This document shows positions 37,087 through 43,981 of a DNA stretch of 43,981 nucleotides, one piece after another. Source of the stretch: Clostridiales bacterium (GTDB lineage Bacteria > Bacillota > Clostridia > Christensenellales > Aristaeellaceae); NCBI GenBank assembly GCA_029012285.1, contig JAQXLU010000008.1, positions 1-43,981 of the forward strand, written 5' to 3'. The notes under the pieces were generated by a model. It did not search any database, was not told where the DNA came from, and saw nothing but the letters and a program-made list of their open reading frames with translations. The position numbers and the translations under genes were made by a program. The stretch's first letter is position 1. Each line of letters starts with the position of its first letter.

Positions 37087-38322
37087 TTATGCCGGGACGG
37101 CACCGAATTCCAGCTGCATCACCTTTTCCAGCAGCAGCTCCTGTCCGGTCATCGCGTCGATGTAGCTGATATAGGTTTCACCCTCCTGGGTCAGGGTGAA
37201 TTGCCAGCACAGCCGCTCCTGACCGTCGCTGGGCAGCAGGCACAGCCGGGCAGCATCCACCTGCGTCCCCGGAGAGAGGGAGGCTTGGGCCTCCGACCTG
37301 GTCAGCAGGGGCGTTTGCAGCTTGCGGGGGATGTGGTTGCGCCAGTAGCTGCGGGCCTCGATGCCCACCACCTCCGCCGTGTCCATGCGCACCTGCACCA
37401 GCACGCGGTCAGGCCAGATGAGCACGCCGTTTTGCACATACACGCAGGTCAGGACGCACAGCCCGTCGTACACCTGGTAATAAGGCGCTTCCATCTGCGC
37501 GAAGCCACGGCTTTGCAGGAAGTTAAGGGCCGCTGCGCTGCACTGCTCGGGGGTTTTGGTCATGGGGAAGGAGGCTGTTTCCGGGGCCATCAGCAGCACC
37601 TTGCCGCCGCGCCTTGTGACCTCCAGGTTCAGCTGCACGTCCGCTGTCTGCACCGTCACCCCGAAGGCGGGGAGCGCCCCGGCAGTGTTCGGGGCCTGGC
37701 TGACCGCTGTGACCCGCTCATTGCCCACGAATTCCTTGGCCAGCTGCATGGCCTCGCCGCTGCCGATCTCCCGGGAGGGCAGCGCCTTGTAGCCGCGGAG
37801 CTCCTGGGCGGAGGGTGGCGCGGTCACCTCCGACATGGGGAGGGCTTCCGGATCGCCGCCGGTGAACACGTCCTGACGGGCCAGGGTCATTTCAGCCTGG
37901 AGCAGCTGTAAGCCGCCGAGCATATCGGACAGATCCGCATGGGCCTCGCTGGGCAGATCGCCCTCGGCCAGGTCGGACAGATAGGTCTGGGCCAAATGGG
38001 AGAGCCGGGACAAATAGGCCAGCACGGCCGCTTGCTGTCCCTGGTGATCGGGCAGCGCCGCCAGGCTGGTCTGCGCCCTGTCCGCAGAGAGGACAAGCTG
38101 GGAGAGCAGCTGGGTCTTTTGGCGGGTGGAGGTCGTGACCAGCAGCTTCTCCAGGGAAAGAGTGAGTGTCTCCAACTCGGAGGCTGCCTCGGCGACGGCG
38201 GAGCGGATGCCCTCGTTCAGGGCCAGCTCCGCAGTGGCGGTTCGGCGCTGGGAGGCGTTGAGCGCGATGAGCAGCGTGAGCGAAAGCACGCCCAGCAGCA
38301 GGTAGGGGAGCGTTCTTTTCAT
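37087..38322 (-). CDS. ypeB: Germination protein YpeB
   Basis: LTLSLEKLLVTTSTRQKTQLLSQLVLSADRAQTSLAALP and C-terminal PepSY-like repeats; directly downstream of sleB. Confidence 0.9.
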   Translation of the reverse strand: MKRTLPYLLLGVLSLTLLIALNASQRRTATAELALNEGIRSAVAEAASELETLTLSLEKLLVTTSTRQKTQLLSQLVLSADRAQTSLAALPDHQGQQAAVLAYLSRLSHLAQTYLSDLAEGDLPSEAHADLSDMLGGLQLLQAEMTLARQDVFTGGDPEALPMSEVTAPPSAQELRGYKALPSREIGSGEAMQLAKEFVGNERVTAVSQAPNTAGALPAFGVTVQTADVQLNLEVTRRGGKVLLMAPETASFPMTKTPEQCSAAALNFLQSRGFAQMEAPYYQVYDGLCVLTCVYVQNGVLIWPDRVLVQVRMDTAEVVGIEARSYWRNHIPRKLQTPLLTRSEAQASLSPGTQVDAARLCLLPSDGQERLCWQFTLTQEGETYISYIDAMTGQELLLEKVMQLEFGAVPA

Positions 38323-38332
38323 CCACATCACC

Positions 38333-39001
38333 TCAGATGGCGAAGGCGTGCCGCCCGATGGACAGCTGCACCGTCCGCGACCAGATCCACTCGTTGGTGG
38401 CGGTAGCGGGATTGTAATAGTAGGTACAGCCGCCAGTGGGATCCCAGCCGTTCATGGCGTCCCGGGCAGCGCGGACACAGGAAGCAGTGGGCTCCATGTC
38501 GAACTGCCCGTCCCAGACTGCGTCGAACGCGCCGGGCTGGAAGATCACGCCGGAGATGGTATCGGGGAATTCGTCGCTGCTGACCCGGTTGAGCACCACC
38601 GCTGCCACCGCCACCTGGCCGATGTATGGTTCGCCCCGGGCCTCGCCGTTGACTAAGCGGGAGAGCAAAGAGAGCTCGGACTCCCGGTACAAGCTGGCGG
38701 AGATGGTGCCGGTGATGCTCACGCCCAGGGCTGCGGCGGTTTTCGGGCCGACCTTGCCATCGGCGGTCAGACCGTTTTGCCGCTGGAAGCGCACCACAGC
38801 GTTGTAGGTGTCCCGCCCGAAGATGCCATCCACCGCCCCTGTGTAGTAGCCCCAGGTTTTCAGCCGCTGCTGGATGAGCGCTACCCTTTCCCCGCGGCTG
38901 CCCAGAGTGAGGGTGGCGGCGCTGGCGCTGCTGTATGTGACGCACAGCAACGCGGCCAGGGCGAGCAGCGCAATCAGGCGCTTGTCAGAGGGTTTGCGCA
39001 T
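38333..39001 (-). CDS. sleB: Spore cortex-lytic enzyme SleB
   Basis: N-terminal PG-binding repeat (LGSRGERVALIQQRLKTWGYYTGAVDGIFGRDTYNAVVRFQRQNGLTADGKVGPKT) and hydrolase domain (LLSRLVNGEARGEPYIGQVAVAAVVLNRV). Confidence 0.95.
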   Translation of the reverse strand: MRKPSDKRLIALLALAALLCVTYSSASAATLTLGSRGERVALIQQRLKTWGYYTGAVDGIFGRDTYNAVVRFQRQNGLTADGKVGPKTAAALGVSITGTISASLYRESELSLLSRLVNGEARGEPYIGQVAVAAVVLNRVSSDEFPDTISGVIFQPGAFDAVWDGQFDMEPTASCVRAARDAMNGWDPTGGCTYYYNPATATNEWIWSRTVQLSIGRHAFAI

Positions 39002-39278
39002 CGCCGGTGGCCTCCTTCACGATGGGCTGCTGAAGCAGCGCTGCCCAGAAGGCACGCCAGCCCCAGCGCCACATGACGGGACGCGCATCCGTCCCGCCTT
39101 CCGATGGCACGCGAGCATACCATGCGGACAGCTCGGGATCCAGCATGCCCCACATGAGCCGTTCCATCCGGGGTTCCTCCTGCACGCAGGGATGAAGTGT
39201 ATCCTGCCTGACAGGCACGGGCAGTCCGGACAGCAGCATCTGCAGGGTAAGCATCAGGGACAATAGCATGGCAAGCAT
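38985..39278 (-). CDS. Small predicted exported/membrane protein of unknown function, first gene of the germination operon
   Basis: 97 aa; AAGGAGG RBS 7 nt before ATG; N-terminal hydrophobic segment; overlaps sleB start by 17 nt; lies directly downstream of a sigma-G-like promoter. Confidence 0.65.
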   Translation of the reverse strand: MLAMLLSLMLTLQMLLSGLPVPVRQDTLHPCVQEEPRMERLMWGMLDPELSAWYARVPSEGGTDARPVMWRWGWRAFWAALLQQPIVKEATGDAQTL

Positions 39279-39315
39279 GGGCGTTCCTCCTTGTTTGGGT
39301 GAGATTATCTAAAAA

Positions 39316-39346
39316 GAGCATGCCCGAATGCTGATAGGTTTATACA
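39316..39346 (-). promoter_or_regulatory. Sigma-G (forespore)-like promoter
   Basis: Minus strand TGTATA (39346-39341), 18-nt spacer, CATGCTC (39322-39316); predicted TSS about 30 nt before the 97-aa ORF. Confidence 0.5.
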
Positions 39347-39382
39347 GTTCTGTCAATAATCAGGAGGAATGGGGCGTTCGCC

Positions 39383-39411
39383 TTTACGCAAAGCGAAAAT
39401 TGTGGTAAGAT
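39383..39411 (+). promoter_or_regulatory. Predicted promoter TTTACG-N17-TAAGAT
   Basis: -35 39383-39388, -10 39406-39411, upstream of the 39490 ORF. Confidence 0.45.
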
Positions 39412-39489
39412 TGTGGTTACAGAGCGGTTCGGGCGATGATTTTTCTGCATCCAGGTGGGGATTGACGCCTGAATCAAGGAGGTTTTGTG

Positions 39490-39978
39490 ATGGAACGTTG
39501 GGGAAACCGCTATGCGCATGGCCGCAACGACGGCCGTGGAATGGAGCATTCCCGGGCTGACCGGGTCAAGAGCATCGCGATTATTCTGCTTTTGGTTGCC
39601 ATCCTGGGCGTGGGTATTGCAGGCGGCCAGGCGATTGCCTTCCGGGGCAAGACGGAGCAGCTGCTGATTTCCCGCGCGATCACCGAATGTGGCGCGGCAG
39701 TCAATCAGGGGTCAACCCTGTCCCGTTCCGGCGGGTCGGACACGGCGGGCGCGCTGGGGAAGATTCGCGCCAGCATCAATGCGGTGGATGTGATCAGCGG
39801 CATCCGCCAGACGCTTTATGGGCAGCCCCTTGCCCCCAAGGCGGATTTCAATGATCTGTATGAGATCATCGACAGCTATTCCGCCAAGCTCAAGAATGGC
39901 ACATCCACCATTGACGAGCTGACCCGCCTGAACGAAGGGCTGGCGGCGCTGCAGGATGTGCTGCAAAAGGCCAAGTGA
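39490..39978 (+). CDS. Single-TM protein of unknown function
   Basis: AAGGAGG RBS; basic N-terminus, TM segment IAIILLLVAILGVGIAGG, extracytoplasmic helical region. Confidence 0.7.
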   Translation: MERWGNRYAHGRNDGRGMEHSRADRVKSIAIILLLVAILGVGIAGGQAIAFRGKTEQLLISRAITECGAAVNQGSTLSRSGGSDTAGALGKIRASINAVDVISGIRQTLYGQPLAPKADFNDLYEIIDSYSAKLKNGTSTIDELTRLNEGLAALQDVLQKAK

Positions 39979-40067
39979 GCGATGTAACATATGTAAACTT
40001 TCCCAGGGATGGAAGATTCATCCGCCCCCATGCGTTGAGTAAGTGACGGCGCAATCGGCGGAGCAGG

Positions 40068-40102
40068 GCGTTCCTCCGGCATGTGCTGCGGGGACGCTTT
40101 TT
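40068..40102 (+). terminator. Rho-independent terminator
   Basis: GCGTTCC tccggcatgtgctgcg GGGACGC TTTTT with nested stem. Confidence 0.7.
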
Positions 40103-40129
40103 ACTGCCCCAAAGAAAGGAGCGATCTGA

Positions 40130-42349
40130 TTGAAACGGATTCTGTGCTTAGTGCTTATGCTGTGCCTGCTGATGGCCTCCGCCTGCGCGGGCGAAACCAT
40201 CCTGACCAGTCAGATGGAGAAGGATGACATCTATCAGAATATCCACGACATGGCGACGGTGGGCGACACCCTTTATGTGCTGACCTCATACGGGGTGAAT
40301 GCGCGGCTGTATCGCTGGAAAAAGGGGTTGGCGGGCGCGGAGACCGTCGCGGAGAACCTGGTGTATGGCTGGGGCTACCTCTCCGTGAGCGATTTGGAAC
40401 GGGATTATCCCGGCCTTGAGGTGAAGGGCAACAGCGACCCGAAGCACGCGATGAGCGAGCTCTTTACGGACGGGGAGAAGCTCTATGGCTTCAACGCGGC
40501 GACGAACCTGGTTTTTGAAATCGAGGTGACGGCGGATGGCCTTCGCTACACCGATGTGGCCACGCTGCCCCGGGAGCGGGCGCAGAGCGAATATGCGGCA
40601 ATCTCTGTAAACAAGGTGGACAAGTGGCTCTTATGGATGGAGCTTGACCCCAATAGCCGCAAGTATAACCAACGTCTGCTGGTCTATGACCTGGAAAACG
40701 GTACGGTCAAGCAAGCAGTGCTGCCGGGCCTTCAGGCGGTGACTTCATATCAGGATACGCAGGTGCTTGCGATCTGCAAGACCGATGAGCAGGACAAGGC
40801 CTGGTCCGTGTACGCTTATGCCCCTGCCAACGACGCCTGCACGCTTCTGGGTATCCTGCCCACGGGCACCACGCTCTCCACCGCCGCCTATAGCGAGGAG
40901 ATGGATTTGCTGATCTATCAGAAGCAAACCAGCGTCATGGGTTGGCATCCCGATACCGGCGAGGAACGGCTGGGCTTTGTGCCTGACAGCTACTCGGCGT
41001 GTATGATAGCCCTGGGGGAACAGGCCATCAGCAACACGGGCAATCAGGTCATTGTAAGCAGCATTGGCCAGGGGTATACGCCAGAGCACAGCGTCACCGT
41101 GATGAATGGCATCGTGGATGTGGCGGGGAAGGCCTTCCTTGCCAAGTACCCAGACGTGCCCTTCTTCTACGGCAGCTTCTCTGGGGAAAGCTTTACGCAG
41201 CTCCTTCGCCGAACGAAGGATGCGCCCGATCTGCTGCGCCTATCCAGCGAGGATCATCCCGAAGCCCTGGCGGCGGAGGGCTTGCTGGCGGATTTGTCCG
41301 TCTACCCCGACATCAAGGCCTATGTGGATGTGCTTTACCCGCCCTACAAGGAGCTGGTCACGGAAGGCGACGCCATTTATGCCGTGCCGGTGTTCGCGAG
41401 CGCCTACAACGGCTGGTTCATCAACAAGGAGGTCATGAACGCCATGGGCTTCACGGCGGAGGACATCCCCACCAGCCTGACGGAGCTGTGCGCCTTCGCG
41501 ACCAAATGGAATGATGAGCTGGCGGAGAAGTATCCGCATTATACGCTGCTGAACAACACCACCTCCTACCGCGAGCGGCTGCTGGAGGCCATCGTCGACG
41601 CCTGGCGGGACTACTGCGCCTTCACCGGTAAAGATCTGAACTACGACGATCCCATATTCCGCGAGGCGCTTGTCGCGCTGGATGCAGCCCGCCTGGACAA
41701 GCTGGACGCGGCCCTCCGCCAGACCAACCCCGAGGTGTCCGAATACAAGCAGGCGCTGATCTGGACGGGCTGCAAGACCGTCGGCAACTTCAAAACCTAC
41801 ATGGAGGACTTCAGCGACCGCATCTTCATCCCCCTGACCCTCACCCCCGACACGCCCTATACCTGCGATGTCAGGAATGTATCGCTGTGGACGGTCAACG
41901 CAGCCTCCACGAACAAGGATTACGCCGCAGCCATGCTCAGTGAGATCATCGCCGGGATGGACGACACCTCCGCCTATGTCCTGCGCTCCGACAGGACCGA
42001 GCCTGTGATGGAGGACTACGCGGAGGATGTGCTATCCGCTGAACGGGAAGCGCTCGCGGAGCTGGAGGCCAAGCTGGAGGAATCCGTCAACCGGGCTGCC
42101 ATCGAAAAGCGCATCGAAGAGCGAAAGACCTATATCGAGGATCAGCTGATGCCCCAGCTGTATAATATCGTGCCCTCCGCGCTGGAAAACTATGTGAAGG
42201 TCATTGTGCCTGCCACCTTCATCGGCCGGATGAGCGATGTCTACGGCGAGGACTATGCAACGGTCGAGGACTACATGGCGGATTATGCAGAGGGGAAGTG
42301 CACGGCGGATGAATTCATCACCCGCATGAATGAATGGCTCAAAAACTGA
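40130..42349 (+). CDS. Secreted protein: N-terminal beta-propeller-like region fused to C-terminal extracellular solute-binding (family 1-type) domain
   Basis: Signal peptide MKRILCLVLMLCLLMASACAGE (TTG start); repeated YVLTS/LYRW/LLVYDLENG blade-like segments up to about 41080; then an SBP-type region (GKAFLAKYPDVPFFYGSFSGESFTQLL...YAVPVFASAYNGWFINKEVMNAMGF). Confidence 0.8.
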   Translation: MKRILCLVLMLCLLMASACAGETILTSQMEKDDIYQNIHDMATVGDTLYVLTSYGVNARLYRWKKGLAGAETVAENLVYGWGYLSVSDLERDYPGLEVKGNSDPKHAMSELFTDGEKLYGFNAATNLVFEIEVTADGLRYTDVATLPRERAQSEYAAISVNKVDKWLLWMELDPNSRKYNQRLLVYDLENGTVKQAVLPGLQAVTSYQDTQVLAICKTDEQDKAWSVYAYAPANDACTLLGILPTGTTLSTAAYSEEMDLLIYQKQTSVMGWHPDTGEERLGFVPDSYSACMIALGEQAISNTGNQVIVSSIGQGYTPEHSVTVMNGIVDVAGKAFLAKYPDVPFFYGSFSGESFTQLLRRTKDAPDLLRLSSEDHPEALAAEGLLADLSVYPDIKAYVDVLYPPYKELVTEGDAIYAVPVFASAYNGWFINKEVMNAMGFTAEDIPTSLTELCAFATKWNDELAEKYPHYTLLNNTTSYRERLLEAIVDAWRDYCAFTGKDLNYDDPIFREALVALDAARLDKLDAALRQTNPEVSEYKQALIWTGCKTVGNFKTYMEDFSDRIFIPLTLTPDTPYTCDVRNVSLWTVNAASTNKDYAAAMLSEIIAGMDDTSAYVLRSDRTEPVMEDYAEDVLSAEREALAELEAKLEESVNRAAIEKRIEERKTYIEDQLMPQLYNIVPSALENYVKVIVPATFIGRMSDVYGEDYATVEDYMADYAEGKCTADEFITRMNEWLKN

Positions 42350-42356
42350 CCCGCCT

Positions 42357-42388
42357 GGACGGACGGCCCGTGCTGTCCGTCCTTTTTT
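42357..42388 (+). terminator. Rho-independent terminator
   Basis: GGACGGAC ggcccgtgct GTCCGTCC TTTTTT. Confidence 0.9.
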
Positions 42389-42466
42389 GCCGGATTGCCA
42401 GTGATATAGAAGGAATTGGCCGCTCCAGTGGCGAATGTATGACGCAAAGTCATTGAGGTGATGCAT

Positions 42467-43654
42467 ATGAATCAGCTCCGCACCATGGAGAACAAGGACC
42501 TGCTGGCCTACGAGCGCCTTTGCTCCATCTGTTACACCTATCCAGCAGGGCATGACGCGCCGTCTGAATTGCCAGAGGATAAGCTGCGCATCCGTCGCGG
42601 TGTATTTGACGAGTCCGGCCATCTCCTGAGCGCGATGATGCAGATCCCGTATCAGCTGCGCTTTTGCAATCAAACGGTCAACATGGTGGGCATCGGCGGC
42701 GTGGTGACCGACCCAACCGCCCGCGCCCAAGGGGCCATTCGCTCCTTGTTTGAAGCCGACCTGCCTACGTTGTTCCGCGAGGGCCATGTGTTCAGCGCGC
42801 TCTACCCCTTCAGCTACCGCTTTTATGGCAAGTTCGGATACATCTGGGCGCGGTTCGGGCGGAATATGGAAATCGCCCGTGACGCGATCCGCTCCGATCT
42901 TCGCCGCGCGGAGGAGATCGTCCGCGTGCTGCCTGGTGAGGACGATCAGGGAATGGCGGCGATCTACGCGCAGTATGTGGCGGACAAGGACTTTGCCGTG
43001 CTCCGCGACGGGGATATGTGGGCGCAAAAGCGCAAGGGCACGCCCTGGGATGACCTGAAGTACGCCTATGTGCTGCGCATCGCGGGCGAACCGGTGGCAT
43101 ATTGGATCGGTAGCATGCAGAAGGGAAGGAACGGTGCGAAGCTGACACTGACGGATTTCGCCTGGACAACCCAGGCCGGACTGGAAGCCATCTTTGCTAT
43201 GATTCGTGGGATGAACGAGGTAGGCACTGTCCGCATGCAGGTCAGAAGCGGCCTGGAGTTGGCACTCCTGTGCAACGAGGCCTGGGATGTGGACGCGAAG
43301 GAGGACTGCCAGGGCATGGTGCGCGTCGTGAACGCGGAGCAGGCGCTGGCGCTGCTGCCCGCGCCGCTGCTGCCCGGCCGGTTGACGCTTGCCGTGACCG
43401 ACGGGCAGATTCCTGAAAACTGCGCGACATTTACCGTGCTTGGCGATGGGCAAACCCTGACCGTCACGCGGGAAGCGCAGGCGGAGGCGGACATTCGCTG
43501 CGACATCCGGGGCTTGAGCGCGCTGGTGGTGGGCCGTCACCGCTTTGGAGACGCGGTGTCCCTGGGCCTGGTGGAGCTGCTGCATTCAGAGAATGAACGC
43601 TTTGCCCAGCTGCTGTTTGCAGAGCGCAGACTGCATCTGAACTGGGATTTCTGA
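42467..43654 (+). CDS. Eis-like GNAT family N-acetyltransferase
   Basis: IPYQLRFCNQTVNMVGIGGVVTDPTARAQGAIRSLFEADLPTLFREGHVFSALYPFSYRFYGKFGY and C-terminal sterol-carrier-like region. Confidence 0.88.
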   Translation: MNQLRTMENKDLLAYERLCSICYTYPAGHDAPSELPEDKLRIRRGVFDESGHLLSAMMQIPYQLRFCNQTVNMVGIGGVVTDPTARAQGAIRSLFEADLPTLFREGHVFSALYPFSYRFYGKFGYIWARFGRNMEIARDAIRSDLRRAEEIVRVLPGEDDQGMAAIYAQYVADKDFAVLRDGDMWAQKRKGTPWDDLKYAYVLRIAGEPVAYWIGSMQKGRNGAKLTLTDFAWTTQAGLEAIFAMIRGMNEVGTVRMQVRSGLELALLCNEAWDVDAKEDCQGMVRVVNAEQALALLPAPLLPGRLTLAVTDGQIPENCATFTVLGDGQTLTVTREAQAEADIRCDIRGLSALVVGRHRFGDAVSLGLVELLHSENERFAQLLFAERRLHLNWDF

Positions 43655-43825
43655 GCTGATATGCCGCCGGAGGACGACTGACCCTTCCCAAAGAACCCGA
43701 ACAATTACGGCGGATGGAGCGAGAAACAAACCGATTTTGCCTGGAACATCATGCGAAGGGTTTTGGGAGAATGTTCGAGAAACCAAAAACGTCGCCAAAA
43801 AACTGAAAAAAGTTGAGATAAGGTG

Positions 43826-43854
43826 TTGACAATTCTTTTGGGTGATGATAATAT
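43826..43854 (+). promoter_or_regulatory. Stable-RNA (probable rRNA operon) promoter TTGACA-N17-TAATAT
   Basis: -35 43826-43831, -10 43849-43854; downstream leader CTGAACCTTGAAAACGATACAGACAG resembles pre-rRNA leader/spacer sequence; no CDS before the window end. Confidence 0.75.
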
Positions 43855-43981
43855 ATACAAGCTGACTCGCGCGGCGACGCGCAGATCGGCACTGAACCTT
43901 GAAAACGATACAGACAGAAAGAAACGCAAAGGAAAGACAGTAATTCCGAATGAGTGAAGCTTGCCGGAAAACCGGTTAGTG

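Noticed and set aside
40021-40102. Possible riboswitch leader before the propeller-SBP gene
   Set aside because: No match to riboswitch cores I know; the hairpin with TTTTT is better explained as the terminator of the upstream gene.
42032-43585. 517-aa minus-strand ORF opposite the SBP end and Eis-like GNAT
   Set aside because: Crosses a terminator and two supported plus-strand genes; antisense artefact.

Overview
This 44 kb window comes from a GC-rich, spore-forming Firmicute chromosome, probably an anaerobic, gut-type Clostridia lineage (inference). It is chromosomal throughout: I found no phage, IS element, CRISPR array or plasmid backbone. From left to right it contains: two tandem single-TM coiled-coil proteins; a GNAT; an ECF sigma / DUF4349 / SIMPL operon on the minus strand; htpG behind a perfect CIRCE operator; a small Cys-rich protein and a GH27 alpha-galactosidase; a secreted GH51, a cytoplasmic GH51 and a secreted GH10 xylanase (arabinoxylan locus); a NUDIX protein; a two-gene SufC-SufB minimal Fe-S assembly module; an amidohydrolase divergent from an AMP-ligase / SSS transporter / IorA / IorB / PaaK / ACT operon; an SBP / ATPase / fused-permease ABC importer; a peroxiredoxin; a DUF2200 protein; tandem tRNA-fMet and tRNA-Met genes; a SpoVB/MurJ-type flippase; a secreted SH3 protein; a dCMP deaminase; a DegV protein; and a compact spore germination operon ([97-aa ORF]-sleB-ypeB-spoVAA-AB-AC-AD-AE). 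The right end has a small TM protein, a propeller-SBP fusion lipoprotein, an Eis-like GNAT, and the promoter/leader of what is probably an rRNA operon starting just beyond the window. The best novelty candidates are the unnamed 97-aa ORF heading the germination operon behind a sigma-G-like promoter, the propeller-SBP fusion without transporter partners, the ECF sigma/DUF4349/SIMPL module, and the minimal SufCB pair. All family assignments were made by reading the sequence; no database search was run.
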